Shown: in pieces, positions 25,549 to 33,359 of the stretch
Layout of the letters: the number at the start of each line of letters is the position of its first letter
Position numbering within the stretch: the first letter of the stretch is position 1
From: Planctomycetota bacterium
GTDB lineage: Bacteria; Planctomycetota; Phycisphaerae; Phycisphaerales; UBA1924
Assembly: GCA_018242625.1 (NCBI GenBank)
Contig: JAFEBO010000008.1
Coordinates: 434,001 to 498,000, forward strand
DNA length: 64,000 nt
Reading direction: 5' to 3'
Position numbers and translations under genes: made by a program
Notes under the pieces: model-generated
What the model saw: only the letters and a program-made list of their open reading frames with translations
The model's database searches: none
What the model was told of the DNA's origin: nothing

Positions 25549-25611
25549 TCGAGTTCACTTTCTAGCACAGCGGGGACGACACTTCGTGTCGGATGATCCG
25601 CGGAGGATTGC

Positions 25612-25986
25612 ATGTCGAAGAAGGGTAAAGTCAGGAAGAACGTCGTTCGCGGCATCGCCCACATCAAGGCGACGCAGAACAACACGCTCATCACCATCAC
25701 CGACGCCAACGGCGAGACCGTGGCGTGGGATTCGGCCGGCACCATCGGCTTCAAGGGCGCCCGCAAGAGCACCCCCTTCGCCGCGACCCGCGCCGCCGAA
25801 ACCTGCGGCCAGAAGGTCCGCAAGATGGGAATGAGCGAAGTCGAGATCCGCATCCGCGGCTCCGGCGCCGGCCGCGAGTCGGCCGTCAACGGCCTGGTCT
25901 CCACCGGCCTCCGCGTCTCGGCCATCGAGGACCACACGCCGGTTCCGCACAACGGCTGCCGTCCCGCCAAGCGCCGCCGCGTCTAA
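25612..25986 (+). CDS. rpsK: Ribosomal protein S11
   Basis: S11 lies on the 30S platform. The 124-residue protein has [21 protein letters not shown], the [13 protein letters not shown] loop and the C-terminal [21 protein letters not shown]. Length is normal. In most bacteria rpsD (S4) follows; here a 204-base non-coding leader and rpoA come next, so rpsD must be elsewhere. Confidence 0.98.
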   Translation: MSKKGKVRKNVVRGIAHIKATQNNTLITITDANGETVAWDSAGTIGFKGARKSTPFAATRAAETCGQKVRKMGMSEVEIRIRGSGAGRESAVNGLVSTGLRVSAIEDHTPVPHNGCRPAKRRRV

Positions 25987-26190
25987 TGCACTTTCGCGTT
26001 CCTTGCTCGAAAGAGCACGGAACGATTTCTCGAAATCGTGTCGCTCCCCTCGGGCAGAAGAGGCGTTGTGAAGCGCGGCAGCTTCCTCCGTTCCTCGTGA
26101 ATCGATGGGCCAGCGACAGGTCAGTTCCGGAATTTCGGGCCTCAGGGTCCGGCGTTCCTTGTCCCTGCCGCCCGTTCGGAGTCATTCAAC
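25987..26190 (+). promoter_or_regulatory. Structured leader upstream of rpoA
   Basis: This 204-base gap contains no gene but has clear hairpins. GTTCC-tt-GCTC-GAAA-GAGC-ac-GGAAC (25998-26023) overlaps by two bases with ACGATTT-ctcg-AAATCGT (26022-26039), so the two may compete. A third, GAAGC..GCTTC, lies at 26070-26085. It could be a regulatory leader for rpoA in place of the S4-controlled alpha-operon element of other bacteria; that is inference. Confidence 0.4.
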
Positions 26191-27210
26191 ATGCGTTTTC
26201 GCTGGCGTGGCCTTGAACTTCCCACCCGTATCGCCGCCGACTCTCGCTTCAACAGCAGCGTCTACGGCCGCTTTGTGATCGAGCCCTTCGAGCGCGGCTT
26301 CGGCACGACCATCGGCAACAGCCTCCGCCGGGTGCTGCTCAGCAGCCTCGAGGGCGCCGCCGTCACTCAGATCAAGGTCAAGGGCGCTCCCCACGAATTC
26401 TCCAGTCTTCCCGGCGTGATGGAAGACGCGACCGACATCGTGCTCAACGTCAAGAACCTGGTCGTCAAGCTCGAGGGCGACGAGTCCAGGACGATGCGTC
26501 TCGCGGCCCGCGGCCCCGGCGAGATCACCGCCGACATGATCGAGGCCGACACCGCGGTCACCATCGTCAACAAGGAACTCGTCCTCGCGACTCTCACCGA
26601 CAAGATCGACTTCGAAATGGAACTCACCGTCGGCCGCGGCCGCGGCTACGTTCCCGCCAGCGAGCAGATCGCGGCCCAGGAAGAGGATCAGGAAATCGGC
26701 GTCATCCCGGTGGACGCGATCTACAGCCCCGTGCAGCGCGTCCGCTACAAGGTGGAAGACGCCCGTGTCGGTCAGCGCACCGACTACGACAAGCTCACGC
26801 TCGAGATCTGGACCAACGGCACAGTCACGCCCGAAATGGCGATGGTCGAAGCCGCCAAGATCCTCCGCAAGCACCTCAACCCGTTCGTTCAGTATTTCGA
26901 ACTCGGCCCGGAGACGGTGAGCGAGGAAGCCGCCGCCGCCGCGAGCGTCGACGAGGAACTGATCCGCAAGCTGAACATGGGCGTCAACGAGCTCGAGCTC
27001 TCCGTCCGTGCCAGCAACTGTCTGGAGTCGGCCCGCATCGAGAACGTCGCCCAGCTGGTCACTCAGACCGACGGCACGCTGCTCAAGCTCCGCTCCTTCG
27101 GCCGCACCAGCCTCCGCGAGGTCAAGCGCAAGCTCCAGGACATCGGCCTGGACCTGGGCATGACCCTTCCCGAGGGCTTTGTGGTCAAGCAGCCCGAGAT
27201 CCCGGCCTGA
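26191..27210 (+). CDS. rpoA: RNA polymerase alpha subunit
   Basis: Alpha nucleates RNA polymerase assembly. The 339-residue protein has the N-terminal dimerisation domain (FVIEPFERGFGTTIGNSLRRVLLSSLEGAAV). The linker follows, then the C-terminal domain that contacts UP elements and activators (ELELSVRASNCLESARIENVAQLV, then SLREVKRKLQDIGLDLGM, split across residues 268-330). Length is typical. rpsD is missing upstream and rplQ follows only after a terminator, so rpoA may be transcribed alone. Confidence 0.98.
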   Translation: MRFRWRGLELPTRIAADSRFNSSVYGRFVIEPFERGFGTTIGNSLRRVLLSSLEGAAVTQIKVKGAPHEFSSLPGVMEDATDIVLNVKNLVVKLEGDESRTMRLAARGPGEITADMIEADTAVTIVNKELVLATLTDKIDFEMELTVGRGRGYVPASEQIAAQEEDQEIGVIPVDAIYSPVQRVRYKVEDARVGQRTDYDKLTLEIWTNGTVTPEMAMVEAAKILRKHLNPFVQYFELGPETVSEEAAAAASVDEELIRKLNMGVNELELSVRASNCLESARIENVAQLVTQTDGTLLKLRSFGRTSLREVKRKLQDIGLDLGMTLPEGFVVKQPEIPA

Positions 27211-27221
27211 TCCTCCAAAGG

Positions 27222-27300
27222 CCCTTCCCGGGGGAAGGGTTGGGGAGGGGTTTGTTTTCTGATCTCAATCTCAGGGCGGGCTGAAAAGCCCGCCCTTTGC
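27222..27300 (+). terminator. Tandem hairpins ending rpoA
   Basis: CCCTTCCC/GGGAAGGG at 27222-27239 is followed by a perfect 10-bp stem AGGGCGGGCT/AGCCCGCCCT with a GAAA loop at 27273-27296 and a short T run. The second is a good terminator between rpoA and rplQ, which are usually co-transcribed. Confidence 0.75.
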
Positions 27301-27347
27301 TTCCGAATGGCGGTCGAGCCGCCGGAATGGAGTTTTCCGGCTCTCTC

Positions 27348-27364
27348 GCCTAGTATTTCGGCCC
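27348..27364 (+). promoter_or_regulatory. Repeated promoter element upstream of rplQ
   Basis: The same 17 bases as at 24938-24954, with TAGTAT at 27351-27356. The element lies between the rpoA terminator and the rplQ ATG, with a leader of about 53 bases. Confidence 0.5.
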
Positions 27365-27416
27365 TGCACACGCCGGCATTCGGCCGTCGGTTCAGGACCT
27401 GTCTGGAGTTTGCGTC

Positions 27417-28034
27417 ATGCGCCACCGTCGCGCCGGATCCCGTCTGACCCGCACCGCTTCGCATCGCGACGCGATGCTGCGCAACCTTGCCGCTTCGCTC
27501 TTTGAGCACGGCCAGATTACGACCACCATCCCCAAGGCCAAGGCCGTTCAGCCCTTCGTCGAGAAGATCATCACGGCCGCCAAGAAGGGCAGCCTCGCGG
27601 CCCGCCGCCGCGTGATCTCGACGCTCGGCCACGACCGCCTCGCCTTCGAGTGGCTCTACCTGGCCAAGGACGCCTCCGAAGCCGAAAAGGATCACGTCAA
27701 GAACATGCGTGAGTTCCGCGAGGGCTTCTTCGATCTTCCCAAGTCGGAAGAGATCGAGCGCAACCGCTACGGCGAACTGCGCAAGGCCCCCAAGCTTGTC
27801 AAGCACATCTTCGAGCGCGTCGCGCCCCGCTTTGCCGATCGTCCGGGTGGATACACCCGCATCGTCAAGCTCGGCCGCCATCGCATCGGTGACGCCGCCG
27901 AACTCTGCGTCCTGCAGTTCGTCGGGAACGAAGAGGGCCCCGAGATCGGCGGCAAGCCCAGCACCCGCCGGCGCATCGCCGACAAGCGCACCGCCTTCGC
28001 CGCCAAGGTCCGCAAGACCGAGGCCAAGGCCTGA
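27417..28034 (+). CDS. rplQ: Ribosomal protein L17 with internal insertion
   Basis: L17 lies at the 50S exit region. The N-terminal half is canonical (MRHRRAGSRLTRTASHRDAMLRNL then TTIPKAKAVQPFVEKIIT), and the late block RPGGYTRIVKLGRHRIGDAAELC is intact. The protein is 205 residues, against about 120-130 usually. An extra charged stretch of roughly 35-40 residues (KDASEAEKDHVKNMREFREG and following) sits between the two conserved halves, and there is a Lys/Arg-rich tail. It has its own promoter-like element and is followed by a strong terminator. Confidence 0.95.
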   Translation: MRHRRAGSRLTRTASHRDAMLRNLAASLFEHGQITTTIPKAKAVQPFVEKIITAAKKGSLAARRRVISTLGHDRLAFEWLYLAKDASEAEKDHVKNMREFREGFFDLPKSEEIERNRYGELRKAPKLVKHIFERVAPRFADRPGGYTRIVKLGRHRIGDAAELCVLQFVGNEEGPEIGGKPSTRRRIADKRTAFAAKVRKTEAKA

Positions 28035-28097
28035 TCTTCGCCCGCGGCAGGCCCCGCTGGTTCTGAAACTCGAGAGAGATCAAATCGGAGATTCACG

Positions 28098-28128
28098 CGG
28101 CCCGCGGAAACGCGGGCCGTGTTCTTTC
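28098..28128 (+). terminator. Intrinsic terminator after rplQ
   Basis: A perfect 9-bp stem CGGCCCGCG/CGCGGGCCG closed by a GAAA tetraloop, followed by TGTTCTTT. It ends the ribosomal super-cluster. Confidence 0.75.
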
Positions 28129-28170
28129 CCGAACGCGAACTCGCGCCGCCGGATCGGCCCGCGCGCCCGC

Positions 28171-28176
28171 TACACT
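28171..28176 (+). promoter_or_regulatory. Leaderless-type -10 box of pheS
   Basis: TACACT followed by exactly six bases (TTGCCC... region ending CG) and the pheS ATG at 28183. No Shine-Dalgarno is present. The expected +1 falls on the start codon. Confidence 0.55.
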
Positions 28177-28182
28177 TGCCCG

Positions 28183-29223
28183 ATGCTCGAGCTGATCGAA
28201 TCGCTGGAAAAAACAGGCCTTTCCGAGCTCTCGGCGGTGTCGACCCCCGACGCCCTGGAAGCATGGCGGTTGTCCTATCTCGCCGGCAGCGGCAAGCTCA
28301 AAGCGGCCATGGCCGGATTCAAGGACGTTCCGCGCGAGCAAAAGCCCGCCGTCGGCGCCCGAATGAACCAGGTCAAGGCCGCGCTCGAAGCCGCCTTCGA
28401 GGAGAAGAAAGCCGTCATCTCCGCCGGGGCCGCTGCTCACGCCGAGCGGATCGATGTCACCGAACCCGGATTCATCAGCAGCCAGTCCTTCGGCCGCGCG
28501 CACATCATCACCCGCGTCATCGAAGAGCTTTGCGAAGTCTTCGGACGCATGGGCTTCGCCGTCGCCGAGGGGCCGGAACTCGAGGACGACGAGCACAATT
28601 TCATCAAGCTCAACATCCCCGCCGGGCATCCCGCGCGCGATCCCATCGACAACTTCTACGTCGACAGCCCGCTCACCAACGCCCGCCCCCGGATGATCCG
28701 TTCTCAGACATCCACCGTGCAGATCCGCGTGATGGAAGCCGCGGTCAAAGAAGGCGGCGGCAGGCTCGCCAGGCCCATCAAAATCGTCTCGCCCGGGCGC
28801 GTCTATCGCCCCGACACGGTCGATGCCACCCACTCGTTCATGTTCCACCAGATCGAAGGCCTCTACCTCGATCGCAACGTCTCGATGGTGGACCTCAAGA
28901 CAACGCTCCTGCAGTTCGCCCGCGCGTACTTCGGCGAGGATGCGGAAGTACGCCTCCGCCCCTCTTTCTTCCCCTTCACAGAGCCCTCCGCGGAACTCGA
29001 CATGAAGATTCGCCTCCGCCCCGACCAGCCGGCCCGCTGGATCGAGCTCGGCGGCTGCGGCATGGTCGATCCGGCCGTTCTTGAGCTGTGCGGCATCGAT
29101 CCCGAGGAGTGGGGCGGGTTCGCCTTCGGCTTCGGAATCGAACGCATCGCCATGGGCCGCTACGGCATCCCCGATATCCGGCTGCTCTTTGAGAACGACC
29201 TCCGCTTCCTGCGTCAGGTCTGA
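28183..29223 (+). CDS. pheS: Phenylalanyl-tRNA synthetase alpha subunit
   Basis: PheS is the catalytic subunit that charges tRNA-Phe. The 346-residue protein has an N-terminal coiled coil and then the class II core: motif 2 with VYRPDTVDATHSFMFHQIEG, and motif 3 GFAFGFGIERIAMGRYGIPDIR near the C-terminus (split at residues 315-336). The FFPFTEPSAELDM and LGGCGMVDP segments are characteristic. ATG 28183 is supported by a TANNNT box six bases upstream. pheT, normally the next gene, is not adjacent here. Confidence 0.97.
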   Translation: MLELIESLEKTGLSELSAVSTPDALEAWRLSYLAGSGKLKAAMAGFKDVPREQKPAVGARMNQVKAALEAAFEEKKAVISAGAAAHAERIDVTEPGFISSQSFGRAHIITRVIEELCEVFGRMGFAVAEGPELEDDEHNFIKLNIPAGHPARDPIDNFYVDSPLTNARPRMIRSQTSTVQIRVMEAAVKEGGGRLARPIKIVSPGRVYRPDTVDATHSFMFHQIEGLYLDRNVSMVDLKTTLLQFARAYFGEDAEVRLRPSFFPFTEPSAELDMKIRLRPDQPARWIELGGCGMVDPAVLELCGIDPEEWGGFAFGFGIERIAMGRYGIPDIRLLFENDLRFLRQV

Positions 29224-29349
29224 TCCAGCTCGGATGAGCGGCTTTTCACGCGTTCTTCGCAAGCTCTCCCGCGCCGCCAGCTCCGCTTCTGATAGGCTGT
29301 ATCCAGGCGCGGCATTTCCGCTTTGACCCCCGCGCCGAGGGAGACAGCA

Positions 29350-30183
29350 ATGAAGACGAGTATGGGCGTGGCGCTCTGCGCCGTGGCGGGCTTGAGCACT
29401 TTTGCTTCGGCCGGATACAACGCAGCCTGGGACTGGACGGGCAATTCCAGAACGCTGTACTTCGACTTTGCCGGCGGCGCCTACGACGTGGACAATGTCA
29501 TCGTGCGCGGCGGCCTCCAGCCCGTCACGCTCAAGGATTCCTTCGAACAGGCCATCGGCATCTGGAACAACTCTCAGGCCAACAACAACTGCAAGTGGGA
29601 TCTGCGAATCGGTGCCGCGGTTGGCGGCGCCCCGCAGATCATCGTGAAGCTCGGCGCCAAGGCCAACGGCAATCAGCCCGTCGATGAGAACGGTGTGCCC
29701 CGCTTCAAGCAGCCGCCCAGCATCGAGTCCAAGTTCGAAGACCCCGCATGGCCCGAAGCCGGACCCGGCGCCGGCCCGGGGCCGTACGACGGCCTGGCCT
29801 TCTTCCAGCGCTTCATGAACGGCAATATCGCCAACGGCGGGCAGATCGTCTTCAGCCCCCTCGCGGACTGGGGCCTGGCCGGAGCTCTGGCCTACGACCC
29901 CGTCATCGCGTCGCTGCACGAGATCGGACACACGATGCGGCTCTTGGACCAGATCGGGCTCACGATCGGTCCAAGCCCGTACCTCGGAACGATCATGGCC
30001 GCTTCGATGAAAGCCGGTGTGCACGATGCCAACGCGGACATCAACTCGATGTACAACCCCTCCGCGGGCGATATCGCGGATATCCAGATGTCCTGCACCG
30101 ATTGCAGCATCCCCGCGCCGGGCACTTCCCTCGTCCTCGCCGGCGCGTGCCTGATCGGCTCCCGCCGCCGGCGCGCCGCCTGA
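29350..30183 (+). CDS. Secreted metalloprotease-like protein with PEP-CTERM tail
   Basis: A 277-residue protein with a signal peptide (MKTSMGVALCAVAGLSTFASA). At about residues 197-207 it has HEIGHTMRLLD, an HExxH zinc-protease motif with an Asp at the third-ligand position as in snapalysin-like enzymes, although the usual Gly is Arg. The C-terminus (SIPAPGTSLVLAGACLIGSRRRRA) has the Pro-rich motif, hydrophobic segment and Arg cluster of PEP-CTERM sorting tails. It is probably exported and membrane-sorted by an exosortase. Proteolytic activity is inferred only from the motif. An intrinsic terminator follows. Confidence 0.75.
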   Translation: MKTSMGVALCAVAGLSTFASAGYNAAWDWTGNSRTLYFDFAGGAYDVDNVIVRGGLQPVTLKDSFEQAIGIWNNSQANNNCKWDLRIGAAVGGAPQIIVKLGAKANGNQPVDENGVPRFKQPPSIESKFEDPAWPEAGPGAGPGPYDGLAFFQRFMNGNIANGGQIVFSPLADWGLAGALAYDPVIASLHEIGHTMRLLDQIGLTIGPSPYLGTIMAASMKAGVHDANADINSMYNPSAGDIADIQMSCTDCSIPAPGTSLVLAGACLIGSRRRRAA

Positions 30184-30211
30184 CCCCGATGTAAACGATT
30201 CCGGACGCGCA

Positions 30212-30240
30212 AACCCCGCCGAAAAGCGGGGTTTTTCGCT
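30212..30240 (+). terminator. Intrinsic terminator before adk
   Basis: AACCCCGC/GCGGGGTT with a 6-base loop, followed by TTTTCGCT. It separates the metalloprotease-like gene from adenylate kinase. Confidence 0.8.
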
Positions 30241-30283
30241 CGCCCACGCCCCCCGGGCCAAGACGCGGCCCGGCCCGTCCGAT

Positions 30284-30289
30284 TACACT
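30284..30289 (+). promoter_or_regulatory. Candidate -10 box TACACT for adk
   Basis: TACACT lies 50 bases before the adk ATG, immediately after a terminator. No clear -35 is visible. Confidence 0.45.
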
Positions 30290-30339
30290 TTGACCCCTCA
30301 TCCGGGTCGCTGTCCTGCGCCCTGATCTCGGAAAAAACC

Positions 30340-30972
30340 ATGGCCGACGATCGCTACCAGACCATTCTTCTCTTCGGCGCCCCCGGCGCCGGCAAGGGCA
30401 CACAGGGCAAAATCCTGGCCACCATCCCCGGCTTCTTCCACATGTCGACCGGCGAGATGTTCCGCAACATCGACATCTCTTCCGACATCGGCAAGATCTT
30501 CTACTCCTATTCCTCCCGCGGCGAGCTCGTGCCCGACGACGTCGTCATCCGCCTCTGGTCCCAGACCATCCACGCCTACACGACGCTCTCCATCTACAAG
30601 CCGCGTGCGGACCTGCTCATCCTCGACGGGCTGCCCCGCAACGTCGCCCAGGCGCGCCTGATGCACAAGTACATCAACGTGCTCCGGATCGTCCACCTCA
30701 AGTGCGAAGACAAGGAAGAGATGATCAAGCGGCTCTCCCGCCGGGCGCTCAAGGAGAACCGGCCCGACGATGCGCGCGAAGATGTCATCCGCCGCCGCTG
30801 GGAGGTGTACGAGCGCGAGACCTTCCCCGTGCTCGAGTTCTATCCCAAGCATCTCGTCACCGAGGTCAACGCCGTCGGCGCTCCTGCGAACGTGCTCTGC
30901 AAAGTTCTCGAGGCCGTCGCGCCCGTGCAGGATTCCCATTTCCGCAATCCGCTCGACGGCGCGGCCCGCTGA
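30340..30972 (+). CDS. adk: Adenylate kinase family protein
   Basis: A 210-residue P-loop kinase that should interconvert AMP, ADP and ATP. The nucleotide loop is LLFGAPGAGKGTQ at residues 9-21. STGEMFR (AMP binding), LILDGLPRN (family DGFPR) and NRPDDAREDVIRRR follow. The LID is short and lacks the zinc cysteines. STGEMFR and DGLPRN differ slightly from the standard STGDMLR and DGFPRT, so a related nucleoside-monophosphate kinase is possible. In many bacteria adk lies between secY and infA; here it is 8 kb away. Confidence 0.87.
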   Translation: MADDRYQTILLFGAPGAGKGTQGKILATIPGFFHMSTGEMFRNIDISSDIGKIFYSYSSRGELVPDDVVIRLWSQTIHAYTTLSIYKPRADLLILDGLPRNVAQARLMHKYINVLRIVHLKCEDKEEMIKRLSRRALKENRPDDAREDVIRRRWEVYERETFPVLEFYPKHLVTEVNAVGAPANVLCKVLEAVAPVQDSHFRNPLDGAAR

Positions 30973-31001
30973 AGACCCGATCTCTTTGTCCATTCCCGCC
31001 G

Positions 31002-31007
31002 TACTCT
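31002..31007 (+). promoter_or_regulatory. Leaderless-type -10 box
   Basis: TACTCT plus six bases (CAGTGC) precede GTG 31014. The arrangement selects this GTG as the start of the prepilin-like gene. Confidence 0.5.
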
Positions 31008-31013
31008 CAGTGC

Positions 31014-31781
31014 GTGCGCCGGGCCTTCACCCTCATCGAGCTCCTGGTCGTCATCGCCATAATCGCGGTGCTCATCGGCATTCTGCTCCCGGGCCTGGCA
31101 CAGGCACGGCTCACCGGCCGCTCTCTTTCCTGCCTCTCCAAACTCCGTCAGATAGGAGTGGGGGTCACGCTCTATTTCAACGACTTCCGCGACACGCTCC
31201 CGCAGGCCAAGGGGGCGATACCCGGCGGCGGAACCTCCGTCATAGGCGCCCTCTTCGCCGGCACCAACGGAACCCTGCCCTTCTACGGCATCAACACCAC
31301 CGGCGCGGACCAGCGCCCGCTGAACAAGTACGTCGTCTCCGACACCCTGAAGCCCGCCGCCGGGGGCGTGCGCATGGAGCTCGATGCGTTCCGCTCGCCG
31401 GTCGACCGCGGCGCCCGCAATACCGGCGTGCCCATTCCCGCCTTCGCATCCACCGATTCCTACTACAACCTCGTCGGCGCGAGCTACACCCTCAACGACC
31501 ACACGCTCGAGGGCGATGATCACCCAACGCTCGTCCCACGCACCGATACCGGCGACGGAGGCCCCATGCCCTTCGTCGCCAACACGTCCAAAACCTGGAT
31601 GATCGCCACCCACCCGATCTACAACTTCCAGCAGGGCGCCGACCGCGGCAGCATCTGGTATCACCCCTCACACATCGAAGCCAACATGCTCTTTGTCGAT
31701 ATGCACGCCGCCATGCGCATCCGCATTCCCCCAGGCGTCCAGAACACCACCGCCGACTACACCTTCCTGCCCGGCGGGTGA
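31014..31781 (+). CDS. Prepilin-like (type II pseudopilin N-methylation) protein
   Basis: A 255-residue protein with the prepilin cleavage/methylation motif at its very start: RRAFTLIELLVVIAIIAVL, with Phe+1 and Glu+5 in place. The hydrophobic helix is followed by LPGLAQARLTGRSLSCLSKLRQIG, the usual planctomycete arrangement. The C-terminus has ANMLFVDMHAAMRI, a weakened version of the family's FADGHV motif. A start at GTG 31014 gives only two residues before the cleavage glycine-equivalent (Ala). It is probably exported by a type II/IV pilus-like system. Confidence 0.87.
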   Translation: MRRAFTLIELLVVIAIIAVLIGILLPGLAQARLTGRSLSCLSKLRQIGVGVTLYFNDFRDTLPQAKGAIPGGGTSVIGALFAGTNGTLPFYGINTTGADQRPLNKYVVSDTLKPAAGGVRMELDAFRSPVDRGARNTGVPIPAFASTDSYYNLVGASYTLNDHTLEGDDHPTLVPRTDTGDGGPMPFVANTSKTWMIATHPIYNFQQGADRGSIWYHPSHIEANMLFVDMHAAMRIRIPPGVQNTTADYTFLPGG

Positions 31782-31789
31782 AACTCCGC

Positions 31790-33265
31790 TCACTTATTGG
31801 GCGGCAGCTTGCTGTCGTTGGGCTTCGTGGTCGCGGGGCTTGTCTGGGCACGGCTCGCGCTGATCGTCACCGCCTGCGACAGGTTCGTCGGCACGCCCGG
31901 CTGCATCACCCAGCCCCAGAACGCCGGATATCCATATCCCATGACCGTCGTCGGCGGAAACGCCTGCAGCGCCACCGGGATCATGTCGTGCGCGTATGAG
32001 ATCGAACCGAAATACGGCCAAGGCATGTTCAGGTCCATCATCGCCGTGGCCGTATAGCGGAACCGGTCATAATCCATCGGCACCCAGTTGAATGTCTTCT
32101 TCCCCTCGTCGTACAGGCAGAGCTCGACCCAGCACCGCAGCCTTTGATAAGGCATCCAGTCGATTACGCGGTTTCCATCTTCCGAAGCGTTGTAACCCTG
32201 GTAGCCCCACACCAGCCGCGCCGGAAGCCCCGCCTCCCGCATCACCGCGACCAGCACGGTCCCCATGTCCGTCACGCCGACCTGCCGCGTCTGCAGCGCC
32301 AGCGGCGCCCCGAGCAGGTTCAGCCCCAAAAACGCAGCTCGCGGCGTTCCCCACGATGTGTCCGCCTTTCCGGGGATCAGCGCCTCGTGCACAACCTTGA
32401 ACATCAGGTACTTCGCCAGCTTCACCGGCGTCAGCGCCCGCGGATTGCTCCTGGTCCACGCGGCGACCGCCTGCCGGATCGGCCGCATGTCGTACATTTT
32501 CATCTCGAACGTCACGGGATCGATCCCGCAGTCGATGAACATCTGCGGCTGAAAACACGCCGCCGCCTCTTCCGGCCAGGGCCCGGACGGCCACCCGACC
32601 TTGCTCGCGTTCGCATCGTCAAAGACCGTCCGGTACGAGGTGCTGCGAATATTTACTTGGAGCTGGATCGCGCGGGTCCGCGTCCCCGGTTTTTCGTACG
32701 TCCATTTGCCCAGCATCACGTCCGACGGATACAGCTCCCCCGTCGCCATCCGCCGGATCAGCACCGGGTGCGGATCGTCCGGCGTCGTCTCTTTCGCGAA
32801 CGGCCCGCTGATCATGTCGTGCCCTTCAAACCGCAGCCAGCTCATCGTCGAGTTGGTTTCGGGGATCGAATTGCCCGTCAGCCCCACGATCGGCCACACG
32901 ATCGTCACCGAGTCGAAAATGAACGGCAATGAATTCTGCGATGGGACCGCCGGATCGATCGTCCCGCCGCTCGCCAGGTCCAGAATGACCTGCAGGCTCC
33001 ATTCCTTCGGCTGCGTCTTCTCGACATACGGCCCTTCGGTCACCTTGGGCCATTCCACCTTGAAGTTCGGATCCTGGGCCGGCGCGGGCTGCATCGCCGG
33101 CGTCTGCCCGGTCTGAGCTGCCGGCTGCTGCGCCGGCGCAGGCTGCGCCGGCGGCGATGGAGAGGGCGGATTCATCGGCGGCGGGTTGCTGTGCTGCCCC
33201 CGCGCCACGCCCGAGAGCAGGATCAACCCCGCCACGCCGCTCCGCAACGCCATCTTCGGTCGCAT
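31790..33265 (-). CDS. Secreted transglutaminase-like protein, catalytic residues not conserved
   Basis: A 491-residue protein with a signal peptide (MRPKMALRSGVAGLILLSGVARG), a Pro/Ala/Gln-rich linker to about residue 75 and a long extracytoplasmic region. Residues about 365-430 align by eye with transglutaminase-like domains: VTDMGTVLVAVMREAGLPARLVWGY, then RCWVELCLYDEGKKTFNWVPMD (split). In active enzymes the first block carries the nucleophilic Cys and the second starts with catalytic His (HAWVE). Here those positions are Asp/Met and Arg/Cys, while the Asp of VPMD remains. It may be a non-enzymatic binding fold. It is convergent with the prepilin-like gene. Confidence 0.7.
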   Translation of the reverse strand: MRPKMALRSGVAGLILLSGVARGQHSNPPPMNPPSPSPPAQPAPAQQPAAQTGQTPAMQPAPAQDPNFKVEWPKVTEGPYVEKTQPKEWSLQVILDLASGGTIDPAVPSQNSLPFIFDSVTIVWPIVGLTGNSIPETNSTMSWLRFEGHDMISGPFAKETTPDDPHPVLIRRMATGELYPSDVMLGKWTYEKPGTRTRAIQLQVNIRSTSYRTVFDDANASKVGWPSGPWPEEAAACFQPQMFIDCGIDPVTFEMKMYDMRPIRQAVAAWTRSNPRALTPVKLAKYLMFKVVHEALIPGKADTSWGTPRAAFLGLNLLGAPLALQTRQVGVTDMGTVLVAVMREAGLPARLVWGYQGYNASEDGNRVIDWMPYQRLRCWVELCLYDEGKKTFNWVPMDYDRFRYTATAMMDLNMPWPYFGSISYAHDMIPVALQAFPPTTVMGYGYPAFWGWVMQPGVPTNLSQAVTISASRAQTSPATTKPNDSKLPPNK

Positions 33266-33347
33266 CGAATTTCTCCAAGCCTTCACGAGCCGCCCTTCGC
33301 ATCGGCGCATCGCGCCGCCGCTCTCGTTCATTGTACCGCTTTTCCGA

Positions 33348-33353
33348 TATCCT
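33348..33353 (+). promoter_or_regulatory. Leaderless-type -10 box
   Basis: TATCCT plus six bases (CCCTCT) precede ATG 33360. No Shine-Dalgarno is present. Confidence 0.5.
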
Positions 33354-33359
33354 CCCTCT

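Noticed and set aside
28093..30261. Open frame of 722 codons on the minus strand
   Set aside because: It is antisense to pheS and the metalloprotease-like gene, and results from high GC at third positions.
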